Shown piece after piece: positions 44,116 through 53,644 of a stretch of 64,000 nt of DNA. Both the position numbers and the translations under genes were made by a program. The notes under the pieces are model-generated. The model was not told the DNA's origin. It saw nothing but the letters and a program-made list of their open reading frames with translations, and ran no database searches. The stretch comes from Streptomyces sp. MMBL 11-1 (GTDB lineage: Bacteria; Actinomycetota; Actinomycetes; Streptomycetales; Streptomycetaceae). Location: positions 4,715,001 to 4,779,000 of the forward strand of contig NZ_CP117709.1 in assembly GCF_028622875.1 (NCBI RefSeq), in the 5' to 3' direction. Position 1 is the stretch's first letter, and each line of letters opens with the position of its first letter.

Positions 44116-44144
44116 TAGACATTGGTGGGTGCGGTGGCTATGGT
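44116..44144 (+). promoter_or_regulatory. Vegetative-type promoter TAGACA-N17-TATGGT
   Basis: The -35 hexamer at 44116-44121 has five matches to TTGACA and the -10 at 44139-44144 fits TAnnnT, at optimal 17-base spacing. Transcription would begin near 44151. It is the best promoter read in the window. Confidence 0.65.
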
Positions 44145-44172
44145 TTCTCTTGTAGCGCAGAGAGACAGAAGG

Positions 44173-44197
44173 GCCCGGCAGAGATGAACTGCCGGGC
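44173..44197 (+). promoter_or_regulatory. Leader hairpin 1
   Basis: GCCCGGCA and TGCCGGGC form a perfect 8-bp stem with a 9-base loop (GAGATGAAC), starting about 22 bases after the predicted transcription start. Confidence 0.6.
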
Positions 44198-44624
44198 AGC
44201 AGTACACGAAGTCGCCGTTCGCGGCACAGTGCGGTGGCGGAGTTTCGAAGCCAGGGTTGTTGCAGGACGGCGACGGGACTGGCGACCGCACTGGGTGGCC
44301 CGCAGTGATCAGGGGCCGCCGTCAGCAGGACCGCGGTTCACGCGGGAGCAGTACGGCAACACCAGCGGTACACAGCAATACCAGCAGTTCAGCATCACCA
44401 GCAGTAGGCAAGTGATTCATCCCAGAGGGAAGAACGGAGGAGCGAGGCGCCATCAGGATCGCCCGGGCGGAGGCGTGAGCCCGGGTACCGCAGGACATCG
44501 ATAGTGAGGTGGTCTCCGGTCAAGCAACCGCGATCCCCGCAGCCCCGGCGCATTCCGGACCGGGTCGGCGGAAACACAGGGCCGGCGGAGTAACAGGGCC
44601 GGCAGATGGTGTAGCAGTTCCTTC

Positions 44625-44656
44625 GGGGCCCGAGTGCCGTACGGCGCTCGGGCCCC
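44625..44656 (+). terminator. Leader hairpin 2, terminator- or attenuator-like
   Basis: GGGGCCCGAGTGCC and GGCGCTCGGGCCCC form a 14-bp stem (one T-G pair) around GTAC, 27 bases before the ATG of the MerR-like gene. There is no T-run. It could end a leader RNA or act in attenuation. Confidence 0.55.
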
Positions 44657-44682
44657 TCCACGCGTTCCACAGAGAGGTGCAA

Positions 44683-45018
44683 ATGACAGCAGGCGAATCA
44701 TTCGGGCGTCTCGATGACGACGACTATCCCGCCTACACCATGGGCCGGGCCGCCGAGATGCTCGGTACCACACAGGGCTTCCTCCGAGCTGTCGGAGAGG
44801 CCCGCCTGATCACCCCGCTGCGCTCCGAGGGCGGGCACCGCCGCTACTCCCGGTACCAGCTGCGCATGGCCGCACGGGCCCGGGAGCTCGTCGACCAGGG
44901 GACCCCCATCGAGGCTGCCTGCCGCATCGTCATCCTCGAGGACCAGCTTGAGGAAGCCCAGCGCATCAACGCCGAATACCGCGCCGCCGCATCGGAGAAA
45001 CCGACGTCCGCAGGCTGA
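44683..45018 (+). CDS. MerR-type helix-turn-helix protein, single-domain
   Basis: A 111-residue protein with the MerR N-terminal HTH: YTMGRAAEMLGTTQGFLRAVGEARLITPLRSEGGHRRYSRYQL, followed by helix MAARARELVDQGTPIEAACRIVILEDQLEEAQRIN. There is no effector domain and no metal Cys, so it is a minimal MerR-like DNA-binding protein, of a type widespread in Streptomyces. ATG at 44683 with GAGAGG five bases upstream. It lies behind the long leader described above. Confidence 0.9.
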   Translation: MTAGESFGRLDDDDYPAYTMGRAAEMLGTTQGFLRAVGEARLITPLRSEGGHRRYSRYQLRMAARARELVDQGTPIEAACRIVILEDQLEEAQRINAEYRAAASEKPTSAG

Positions 45019-45031
45019 GGTGGCGTCGCCG

Positions 45032-45059
45032 CCCGGCCCTGATCCGTGTCGGGGCCGGG
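45032..45059 (+). terminator. Possible terminator of the MerR-like gene
   Basis: CCCGGCCC and GGGCCGGG pair (8 bp) with a 12-base loop, 13 bases after the stop. Confidence 0.5.
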
Positions 45060-45111
45060 GCGTCGAACCGGTTCCGGTCTGCCGCCCGGGCGATACCGGC
45101 GGCCGGGCCCA

Positions 45112-45148
45112 CACCGCGCGCCGAGAGGCCGGCGGTCAGCGCGCGGTG
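45112..45148 (-). terminator. Possible terminator of the GvpU-like gene
   Basis: CACCGCGCGC and GCGCGCGGTG form a perfect 10-bp inverted repeat with a 17-base loop, starting six bases after the minus-strand stop. Confidence 0.5.
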
Positions 45149-45154
45149 GTGCTC

Positions 45155-45514
45155 TCAGTGGTCGGAGTAGCTGAAGTCGCCCATGGTCCAGGCGCTGACG
45201 TCATCGATCGCCACGCGGTACATCCCGCCCGTCTCCGGGATTCCCACCGTGCCCTGCAGAATCCGCGCCACATGGAAGTGCAGATGCGTGGGCGCCTTGT
45301 CCCCGGGTGCCGGGGCGGTGAAGGCGGCGGAGAACTCGCTCAGCTGGGCCGAGTCGGCCAGGACCTCCGACACCCGCTGCCTCCAGGCCGCTTCGGGAGC
45401 CAGTCGCCCCGTGATGACAGCACCACCGGCGACCACGGTCAGGGTCATCTGATTGCTGTGCCCGGACTCCACCAGGGCAGCGATATCAACAAGCAGTTCG
45501 TCAGGCTTCGACAT
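45155..45514 (-). CDS. GvpU-like protein (gas vesicle accessory family)
   Basis: From the ATG at 45514 the product is 119 residues. The order DELLVDIAALVESGHSNQMTLTVVAGGAVITGRL, then HLHFHVARILQGT, then MYRVAIDDVSAWTMGDFS resembles GvpU, described as an accessory protein in Bacillus gas-vesicle clusters, from memory of that sequence. No gvp structural gene occurs in this window. The resemblance is moderate, so a general beta-rich family of unknown role is the alternative. Confidence 0.6.
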   Translation of the reverse strand: MSKPDELLVDIAALVESGHSNQMTLTVVAGGAVITGRLAPEAAWRQRVSEVLADSAQLSEFSAAFTAPAPGDKAPTHLHFHVARILQGTVGIPETGGMYRVAIDDVSAWTMGDFSYSDH

Positions 45515-45585
45515 GGGCCCAATCCTATGCACCGCTGTCCGGCCGGTTCGAGGGGTGTGCCGTCACCGGCGCCCACAGCGCCGGG

Positions 45586-46068
45586 TCAGTGCGCCTCGGC
45601 CCGGCCCGGGGGGAGGCCGGCGCAGGCGGGGCAGGTGTGCCGGTCGATCGCGGCCAGCAGGCGCGTGGCAGCCGTCTGTACGGTCCGCGCCGAGGACGCG
45701 CCCCCGGGCTCCGGCGTGCCGGGTGCGGCGGCCAGCCGGGCGGCCGTGGCGCGGCCCGCCGCCACCGTGTCGTGCGCGGCGCGGGTCCACGCCGGGTGCT
45801 CGGCGTTCCCGGCCGCCAGGATGGTGGCGAGCAGGTCCAGGACGCCCGCCCGGTCCCTGACCGTGTCCGTCGCCGCCAGCTCCCAGAGGAACGGCACCGT
45901 CGCCGCCGTCGAGTCGAAGACGGGCGGGGTGCCGATCCAGCGCTCCAGATCGCTCAGCGCCTCGTCCGAGGTCGGCGCGTCCCCCCAGGCGATCCGGGAC
46001 AGCACGCCGGGAACCTGGGACGCGGAGCCGTACGCGTGCTGCAACTCGTGCCACCGCACGTTCCTCAT
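45586..46068 (-). CDS. Hypothetical protein with HEAT-like helical repeat
   Basis: A 160-residue helical product. The N-terminus RNVRWHELQHAYGSASQVPGVLSRIAWGD resembles the opening of actinobacterial HEAT-repeat proteins; later PFLWELAAT and LDLLATILAAGNAE fit helical pairs. The C-terminus has a CPACAGL pair of Cys. The ATG at 46068 is preferred over one at 46101. Function unknown. Confidence 0.65.
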   Translation of the reverse strand: MRNVRWHELQHAYGSASQVPGVLSRIAWGDAPTSDEALSDLERWIGTPPVFDSTAATVPFLWELAATDTVRDRAGVLDLLATILAAGNAEHPAWTRAAHDTVAAGRATAARLAAAPGTPEPGGASSARTVQTAATRLLAAIDRHTCPACAGLPPGRAEAH

Positions 46069-46108
46069 GGCCCCCAGGACAGTCCCCATCCGGGCACTCA
46101 ATCAGCCT

Positions 46109-47773
46109 TTACCGCACGGCGTCCACCATGCCGGAGGACCGTTCCGCGGACCGGCCCGTTCCGTGCAGCCGGCGCAGATACTCCCGTACGGGGCGGGCGT
46201 CGTCCGCCGGGGCGACCACGCCCACGTGGTGGTCGGGGCGGACGACCACCACGGTGCCCGTGCCCGTACGACCGGAGGCTCCCGTTCCGTACGCGGCGGC
46301 CGCGTGGCCCGCGTGGTCGACCACTGCTCCCGGCTCCACCGCTTCCGGCTCCGCCGCCCCGGCCCGGTGCTCGTGTGCCGCGTACACCCGGCAGATCCGC
46401 ACCCCGGCGTCGCCGTACGCCTCCGCCACCTCCCGCAGGACCGCCGCGCTCCCGGGGCCGAAGCCGAGAACCGTGGTGCGGGGGCCCGCGAAGACGCGGT
46501 GCAGCCGGGTCCGTGCCCCGGTCGCGGCGTCGGCGCAGGGGGCGTCCGGGGCGCGGTCCCCGGCGGTCACGCCTGCGGGAGCCCCCGCGTGGTGGGCGGC
46601 CAGGGAGCTCCAGCGGTACCCGGTGTTCAGGCCGGTGGTGTCGGGGGTGATCGCCGCGTCCAGGCCGCCGCCGGGGCGGCGGATCGCCTCCAGGGTGGCC
46701 CGCAGCCGCTCCGAGGTGAGTTCCAGGGTCCGGGCGGCCACCGGGAGGCGCTCCTCCTCATAGGTGTCCAGCAGTTGCGCGTCCGCCTGACCGGTGAGCA
46801 CCAGACCCAGCTTCCAGCCCAGGTTGAACGCGTCCTGGATGCCGGTGTTCATCCCGAGGCCGCCCGCGATGGCGTGTACGTGCGCCGCGTCGCCCGCGAG
46901 GAGGACCCGCCCCGCGCGGAACCGGTCCGCCATCCGTACGTTGACCCGGTACGTCGACAGCAGCTCGGCCCGGGTCAGGGCCTGGCCGGGCAGAGCGGTG
47001 TGGTGGGCGAGCAGCCGCCGGAACCCGTCGGCGGTGGGCGCGAGCGGCCGTCCCCGCCCGTCCCGCTCCGGCCCGGCCTGGAACCACCAGCCCGTCCGCG
47101 TACCGGGGATCGGGCAGAGCATCACCGCGCCGTCCTCGTCGAACCACTGGTGCCAGCGGGTGCGGTCCAGGGCGCCCTCCGCCAGGCCGACATCGCCGCA
47201 GACCATCACCTGGTCCTCGTCGGTGGTCCCCTCGAACCCGATCCCGAGCAGCTTCCGTACGGAGCTGTGGGCGCCGTCGCAGCCGACGACGTACCGGGCG
47301 CGCCCGGCCGACCCAGCGGCGTACGCGACGTCGACATGGCCTCCGCCGTCCTCGTGCCGCCCCTGCGTCAGACCCACGACCTCGCGGCCCGGCTCGACGC
47401 GGACGCCGTACCCGGCCAGCCGGTCGCGGAGGATCCCCTCCAGCCGCCATTGGGCGATCAGCCACCCCCGGTCGTAGGGGGTGTCCGGGGACGGCACGGC
47501 GTCCGCCCACGGATCGGCCTCCGCGACCGGGAGGCGGTCGCGGTACTTGAGCATCGGCAGCGGGGCCGAACCGGCGGCGAGCACCTCCTCGGCCACTCCG
47601 AGATCGTCCAGGATCTCCAGCGAGCGGGGGTTCGGCCCCTTGGCGCGCGAGGTGCGCGGAGGGGCGGGGGACCGGTCCACGATCCGTACGGCCACGCCGC
47701 GCCGGGCCAGGTCGCAGGCCAGCACCAGCCCCGTGGGACCCGCCCCCACGATGATGACGTCGGTCATGTCCAT
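46109..47773 (-). CDS. FAD-dependent aromatic monooxygenase (phenol hydroxylase/polyketide hydroxylase type)
   Basis: A 554-residue class A flavoprotein hydroxylase. The GxGxxG motif is in VIIVGAGPTGLVLACDLARRG, the second FAD segment in VGCDGAHSSVRK, and the ribityl-binding GD motif in VLLAGDAAHVHAIAGGLGMNTGIQDAFNLGWKL. A C-terminal thioredoxin-like domain follows from about residue 390, as in TfdB, MhpA and polyketide hydroxylases such as PgaE. Substrate unknown; no polyketide synthase is nearby. ATG 47773 (four bases after GGAG) and 47767 are both possible starts. Codon use is like the neighbours. Confidence 0.9.
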   Translation of the reverse strand: MDMTDVIIVGAGPTGLVLACDLARRGVAVRIVDRSPAPPRTSRAKGPNPRSLEILDDLGVAEEVLAAGSAPLPMLKYRDRLPVAEADPWADAVPSPDTPYDRGWLIAQWRLEGILRDRLAGYGVRVEPGREVVGLTQGRHEDGGGHVDVAYAAGSAGRARYVVGCDGAHSSVRKLLGIGFEGTTDEDQVMVCGDVGLAEGALDRTRWHQWFDEDGAVMLCPIPGTRTGWWFQAGPERDGRGRPLAPTADGFRRLLAHHTALPGQALTRAELLSTYRVNVRMADRFRAGRVLLAGDAAHVHAIAGGLGMNTGIQDAFNLGWKLGLVLTGQADAQLLDTYEEERLPVAARTLELTSERLRATLEAIRRPGGGLDAAITPDTTGLNTGYRWSSLAAHHAGAPAGVTAGDRAPDAPCADAATGARTRLHRVFAGPRTTVLGFGPGSAAVLREVAEAYGDAGVRICRVYAAHEHRAGAAEPEAVEPGAVVDHAGHAAAAYGTGASGRTGTGTVVVVRPDHHVGVVAPADDARPVREYLRRLHGTGRSAERSSGMVDAVR

Positions 47774-47839
47774 GCCTCTCCTTCGGTCACGCTCCCCGGT
47801 CTCCGGGACCAGGAAAACGTAACCGAGTAAGAAAAGCAA

Positions 47840-48832
47840 CTAGGTAATCTTTTGTTGTGCCGGGCTCGGGGCCGCGGAGGTGGGGCCCAGGGGCGGGGCT
47901 CCGGGGGCGGCGCCCGCCGTGGCCAGCAGCTTCAGCGCCTGGACCCGGTTGCGCCGGGCGGTCCGCAGCGCGTCCCACGTCAGCAGCGAGAGCGCCAGCC
48001 AGACCAGGGCGAACCCGGCCCACCGCTCGGGCGGCATCGACTCGTTGAAGTACAGGACGCCCAGCCCGAACTGGAAGACCGGGGCCAGATACTGGAGCAG
48101 CCCCAGCGTGGACAGCGGCACCCGGACCGCCGCCGCGCCGAAGCAGATCAGCGGCACCGCCGTGACGATGCCCGTCGCGGCGAGCAGGAACCCGTGCCCC
48201 GCGCCCCCGGCGGTGAAGGTCGACTCTCCGGTGGCGGAGAGCCAGAGCAGGAAGCCGAGCGCGGGCACGAAGAGCACGGCGGTCTCGGCGGCCAGGGACT
48301 CCAGGCCGCCCATGTTCACCTTCTTCTTCACCAGGCCGTAGGTGGCGAAGGAGAACGCCAGCACCAGCGAGACCCAGGGCGGCTTGCCGTAACCGATCGC
48401 CAGGACGAGGACGGCGGCCAGGCCGGTGGCGACCGCGGCCCACTGGACCGGCCGCAGCCGTTCGCCCAGCAGCAGGACGCCCATGGCGATGGTGACCAGG
48501 GGGTTGATGAAGTAGCCGAGCGAGGCCTCGACGACCTGGCCGTTGTTCACGGCCCAGATGTAGAGGCCCCAGTTGACCGTGATGGTCGCCGCCGCGACCG
48601 ATATCAGGCCCAGCTTGCGCCGGTCGCGGACCAGCTCACCGATCCAGGCCCAGCGGCGTACGACGAGCAGGGCGACGGCGACGACGCCGAGCGACCAGAC
48701 CATCCGGTGCGCGAGGATCTCGACCGCCCCGGACGGCTTGAGCAGCGGCCAGAACAGCGGGACCAGGCCCCACATCCCGTACGCGCCGATTCCGTACAGC
48801 AGGCCTGCCCGCTGTTCGTTCTTCCCCTCCAC
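47840..48832 (-). CDS. rarD: EamA family transporter RarD
   Basis: A 330-residue protein with ten predicted membrane helices made of two EamA repeats. The start [37 protein letters not shown] is characteristic of RarD, and [26 protein letters not shown] is the conserved second part of the first repeat. RarD is a drug/metabolite exporter-type permease; its physiological substrate is not well established. The GTG start has GGAGGG upstream. Confidence 0.93.
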   Translation of the reverse strand: MEGKNEQRAGLLYGIGAYGMWGLVPLFWPLLKPSGAVEILAHRMVWSLGVVAVALLVVRRWAWIGELVRDRRKLGLISVAAATITVNWGLYIWAVNNGQVVEASLGYFINPLVTIAMGVLLLGERLRPVQWAAVATGLAAVLVLAIGYGKPPWVSLVLAFSFATYGLVKKKVNMGGLESLAAETAVLFVPALGFLLWLSATGESTFTAGGAGHGFLLAATGIVTAVPLICFGAAAVRVPLSTLGLLQYLAPVFQFGLGVLYFNESMPPERWAGFALVWLALSLLTWDALRTARRNRVQALKLLATAGAAPGAPPLGPTSAAPSPAQQKIT

Positions 48833-48980
48833 GTGCCCTCCCGGCCGCCCGCGCCGGCGGATCCGCCGACGGCACGACGGTAGCGCCGGAAGCGCTTCGT
48901 GTCATAGCCGTCTCACGGAAACACTCATGACATTCGGCAGCAGTCAGCGGTCAGGGGGCAGCGGGTGCGGGGCATGCGAC

Positions 48981-49026
48981 GGGGCCCGGACCTGACCCCC
49001 TCGTCGGGGGGTCGGGCCCGGGCCCC
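48981..49026 (-). terminator. Terminator of the korAB operon
   Basis: A long stem (GGGGCCCGG plus TGACCCCC with GGGGGGTCG plus GGGCCCGGGCCCC) and a TCGTC loop region, 31 bases after the korB stop. It is highly stable and nearly symmetric. Confidence 0.75.
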
Positions 49027-49056
49027 ATGCGGTGTGCGTACGGTCGTGGCCAGGCC

Positions 49057-50122
<1,066 letters not shown>

Positions 50123-50130
<8 letters not shown>

Positions 50131-52087
50131 CGATGGCCTCCTTGAGGGCCGTGGCGAGCTGCTCGGCCTTGAACGGCATTCCGTTGACCTGGTTGTAGCT
50201 GTGGGCGTCCACCAGATACTTCGCCCTGAGCAGCATGGCCAGCTGGCCGAGGTTCATCTCCGGGACGACGACCTTGTCGTAGCGCTTCAGCACCTCGCCG
50301 AGGTTCTTCGGGAAGGGGTTGAGATGGCGCAGATGGGCCTGGGCGATGGGCTCTCCCGCGGCCCGCAGCCGGCGCACCGCCGCGGTGATCGGCCCGTACG
50401 TCGATCCCCAGCCGAGCACCAGGGTGCGGGCCCCGGCGGGATCGTCGACCTGGACATCGGGGACCTCGATGCCGTCGATCTTCGCCTGGCGGGTGCGGAC
50501 CATGAAGTCGTGGTTGGCCGGGTCGTAGGAGATGTTGCCCGTGCCGTCCTGCTTCTCGATCCCGCCGATGCGGTGTTCGAGGCCGGCCGTCCCGGGAATG
50601 GCCCAGGGGCGGGCCAGGGTCTGCGGGTCGCGCTTGTAGGGCCAGAACACCTCGGTGCCGTCCGCCAGCGTGTGGTTCGGGCCGGTGGCGAAGGAGGTCT
50701 TCAGGTCGGGCAGGGCCGCCGTCTCCGGGATCCGCCACGGCTCGGAGCCGTTGGCGAGATAGCCGTCGGAGAGCAGGAAGACCGGGGTGCGGTAGGTCAG
50801 GGCGATCCGGGCCGCGTCGATCGCGGCGTCGAAACAGTCGGCCGGGGTCCGCGGAGCCACGATCGGAACCGGGGCCTCACCGTTCCTGCCGAACATCGCC
50901 TGGAGCAGATCCGCCTGCTCGGTCTTGGTCGGCAGGCCGGTCGACGGCCCGCCCCGCTGGATGTCGATGATCAGCAGCGGCAGCTCCAGGGAGACCGCGA
51001 GCCCGATCGTCTCCGACTTCAGCGCCACCCCCGGACCGGACGTCGTCGTGATGCCCAGGGCCCCGCCGAACGCCGCGCCCAGCGCCGCACCGATCCCGGC
51101 GATCTCGTCCTCCGCCTGGAACGTCCGCACGCCGAAGTTCTTGTGCCGCGACAGCTCATGCAGGATGTCCGACGCGGGAGTGATCGGGTACGACCCCAGA
51201 TACAACGGCAGATCCGCCAGCTGCCCGGCCGCGATCAGCCCGTAGGACAGGGCGAGGTTCCCCGAGATGTTGCGGTAGGTCCCGGTGGGGAAGGCCTGCG
51301 AGGCCGGGGCGACCTCGTAGGAGACCGCGAAGTCCTCGGTGGTCTCGCCGAAGTTCCACCCGGCCCGGAAGGCCGCCACGTTCGCCTCGGCGATCTGCGG
51401 CTTCTTCGCGAACTTCTGCCGCAGGAACGTCTCCGTGCCCTCGGTCGGCCGGTGGTACATCCACGACAGCAGGCCCAGCGCGAACATGTTCTTCGACCGC
51501 TCCGCCTCCTTGCGAGGCAGCCCGAACTCCTTCAAGGCCTCCAGTGTCAACGTCGTCAACGGCACCGGATGAACGTTGTAGGCCTCCAGCGAACCGTCCT
51601 CCAGCGGGTTGGTCGCGTACCCCACCTTCGCCATCGGCCGCTTCGTGAACTCATCCGTGTTCACAATGATCTCCGCGCCGCGCGGAACATCACCGATGTT
51701 CGCCTTCAGCGCGGCCGGGTTCATCGCGACCAGGACGTTCGGGGCGTCACCCGGGGTCAGAATGTCATGATCGGCAAAGTGCAACTGGAAGGAAGAGACC
51801 CCCGGCAGGGTGCCCGCGGGGGCGCGGATCTCGGCCGGGAAGTTCGGCAGCGTGGAGAGATCGTTGCCGAAGGAGGCGGTCTCCGAGGTGAACCGGTCAC
51901 CCGTGAGCTGCATACCGTCACCCGAGTCGCCCGCGAAACGGATGATCACCCGGTCCAGGCGACGGATCTCCTTCCCGTCGCCGCCCGTGGTTCCCGTCGT
52001 ACCTGACAGGGGGGCTCGCTGACCCCCGAGGACGGCGTCGTTGGCCTCATCGGCCATCTCTGTCGCGCTACTGACCTGGCTCGTCAC
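50123..52087 (-). CDS. korA: 2-oxoacid:ferredoxin oxidoreductase, fused gamma-alpha subunit
   Basis: A 654-residue fusion: the N-terminal gamma domain (IRFAGDSGDGMQLTGDRF, near residue 50-250) followed by the alpha/pyrimidine-binding domain (SYPITPASDILHELSRH, EDEIAGIGAALGAAFGG, TSGPGVALKSE). This gamma-alpha arrangement is the actinobacterial and archaeal type. The GTG at 52087 has GGGAGG nine bases upstream. Mycobacterial KorAB acts as a 2-oxoglutarate:ferredoxin oxidoreductase; the substrate here is inferred. It begins the korAB operon. Confidence 0.96.
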
Positions 52088-52144
52088 TGAACTGGACCTC
52101 CCTTGGGGCGGCGGTTCGGAACCGTCCGGCCAGCCGGCGATCCC

Positions 52145-52175
52145 AGAGGCCACCCTACGTCCGCGTAGGTGGCTC
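52145..52175 (-). promoter_or_regulatory. Stable hairpin at the 5' end of the kor mRNA
   Basis: AGAGCCACCTACG (minus strand) pairs with CGTAGGGTGGCCTCT, with two single-base bulges and a four-base loop. It would begin a few bases after the predicted transcription start and could protect the mRNA or respond to a regulator. Confidence 0.5.
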
Positions 52176-52186
52176 TCCAGGGACCG

Positions 52187-52192
52187 ATCATA
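52187..52192 (-). promoter_or_regulatory. Possible -10 element of the korAB promoter
   Basis: TATGAT on the minus strand, 100 bases before the korA start, has five matches to TATAAT. The -35 at the expected distance (GTGTCT) is poor, so confidence is limited. Confidence 0.4.
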
Positions 52193-52516
52193 TGGTGGAC
52201 GCTATTTTGAGACACCCTTTTAGTCGGGTTTGTCGCCTTTTATAAAGCCCTCGATCATGGCATGAAGGCGGCTGCCCTCTGAGTCTTTGGTCCTAGGCCC
52301 TCTCGGCAAACACCCGCCGACGCCCGTAGGGCAGGCGCGGCAGCCGGGAGTCCGAGGACAGGGCCCGGGTGCCCCAGGCCGCCCCGGGCTCCGTCGTCGT
52401 CGTTGGTCCTTCCTTGATCAGAGGTGCCCGTCCGGCGCCCGCCGGACACCCCCGGACCCGCGCAATGCCCCCGAAGCGCCCCCGGATCGCTCCCGGAGCA
52501 CCTCCGGAACCGCCCT

Positions 52517-53197
52517 CTAGGAGTTCAGGTAGGTCAGCACGGCGAGGACGCGCCGGTGGTCTCCGTCGCTGGGCGAGAGCCCCAGCTTCTGGAAGATATT
52601 GCTGACGTGCTTCTCGACCGCCCCGTCGCTCACCACGAGCTGCCGGGCCACGGCGGAATTCGTCCGGCCCTCGGCCATCAGACCCAGGACCTCCCGCTCG
52701 CGCGGCGTCAGCCCGGTCAGCACGTCCTGCTTGCGGCTGCGGCCCAGCAACTGCGCCACCACCTCCGGGTCAAGCGCCGTCCCGCCCTGCGCCACCCGGA
52801 CGACGGCGTCCACGAACTCGCGGACCTCCGCCACCCGGTCCTTCAGCAGATACCCCACCCCGCGGCTGCTGCCCGCCAGCAGTTCGGTGGCGTACTGCTC
52901 CTCCACGTACTGGGAGAGGACCAGCACCCCGATGTCCGGGTAGTCCTTCCGCAGGCGCACCGCCGCGCGCACGCCCTCGTCGGTGTGCGTCGGCGGCATC
53001 CGCACGTCGGCGACCACCACATCGGGAAGCGCCTTCTGGGCGTCGAGGTCCGCCACGGTCTTGAGCAGCGCCTCCGCGTCCCCGACCCCCGCGACCACGT
53101 CGTGCCCGAGATCGGTGAGCAGACGGGTGAGCCCCTCCCGCAGCAGGACCGAATCCTCGGCGATGACCACGCGCACCCTGTTCTCCACGTTCTCCAC
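52517..53197 (-). CDS. NarL/FixJ-type (LuxR) response regulator
   Basis: A 226-residue response regulator. The receiver domain begins [20 protein letters not shown] (acidic pocket) with the phospho-acceptor Asp in [10 protein letters not shown] and the Lys in YLLKDRV. The C-terminal LuxR HTH reads [45 protein letters not shown]. The GTG at 53197 with GGGGGA nine bases upstream is selected; the frame is open much further upstream. It follows two sensor kinases on the same strand and probably receives phosphate from one or both. Confidence 0.93.
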   Translation of the reverse strand: MENVENRVRVVIAEDSVLLREGLTRLLTDLGHDVVAGVGDAEALLKTVADLDAQKALPDVVVADVRMPPTHTDEGVRAAVRLRKDYPDIGVLVLSQYVEEQYATELLAGSSRGVGYLLKDRVAEVREFVDAVVRVAQGGTALDPEVVAQLLGRSRKQDVLTGLTPREREVLGLMAEGRTNSAVARQLVVSDGAVEKHVSNIFQKLGLSPSDGDHRRVLAVLTYLNS

Positions 53198-53644
53198 GAC
53201 TGCGAGTCCCCCACTGTTCCGAATATGCCGCGTTCCTCGCGACCCCGCACGCACCACGCCCGACCACCGCGCACCGCGCCCCGACCGCACAAGCATCCCA
53301 GGACCCGGACACGGATGGGCCCCCTGTGGATAACTCGCACGGCCCGCCAGCACGGCCTGCCAGCACGGCCCGGGAGCGCAGTCCCGTACGCCCCGGGCAC
53401 GCCCGGCCGCGCGCCCCGGACCATGACGGCCGTACCTCCGGACGATCACGGCCGTACGCCCCGCCGCCGGGCCGGGAGGCCGGGCGAAGGGGCGCACGCG
53501 TGGGGCGGGGGAGAGAGAGGGGGGAGGTAAGGGAGACAAGAGGGGATGAGGGGGATGAAGGGGGTGAGGGAGTGAGGGGGGTGAGGGGGATGAGGTGGGG
53601 GGTACGAGAGGAGAGAGGTGGCTGGAGTGGCGCCCGCGTCCGGG
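53198..53644. other. 447-bp gap between sensor kinase and response regulator genes
   Basis: Apart from the purine-rich tract at 53507-53620 there is only GC-rich sequence with no recognised gene. Whether kinase and regulator share one transcript through this gap is open. Confidence 0.5.
53507..53620. repeat. 114-bp polypurine tract with GGGG(A/G)TGAG units
   Basis: The plus strand has only two C residues in 114 bases (53537 and 53605). Between 53542 and 53595 it consists of 8- to 10-base units such as GGGGATGAG, GGGGATGAA and GGGGGTGAG. The G-runs could form G-quadruplex or triplex structure. The adjoining genes are transcribed from the other strand. Confidence 0.85.

Larger units (their letters stand above)
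44041..44682 (+). other. 642-bp intergenic region: promoter and long structured leader of the MerR-like gene
   Basis: No gene is recognised. It holds a vegetative-type promoter (44116-44144), a hairpin soon after the predicted start (44173-44197), a CAGCA/ACCAGCAG-rich unstructured stretch (44348-44405) and a very stable hairpin just before the MerR-like start (44625-44656). The leader would be about 530 bases. It may include a noncoding RNA. Confidence 0.6.
52088..52516. other. 429-bp intergenic region upstream of korA
   Basis: It contains a -10-like TATGAT and a stable hairpin in the korA leader and, toward the response-regulator gene, a weak hairpin (52493-52507, CCGGAG/CTCCGG) that may end that gene. 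An AT-rich stretch (52196-52260) contrasts with the surrounding GC content. No coding region is recognised. Confidence 0.6.

Noticed and set aside
44348..44405. Repeat array or CRISPR in the MerR leader (CAGCA-type repeats)
   Set aside because: Copies are short and irregular (ACCAGC, CAGCA, CAGTT), with no fixed repeat/spacer architecture.
46109..47773. Part of a polyketide biosynthetic cluster (FAD hydroxylase)
   Set aside because: No PKS, cyclase, acyl carrier protein or pathway regulator in the flanking 10 kb; RarD and small hypothetical genes are the neighbours.
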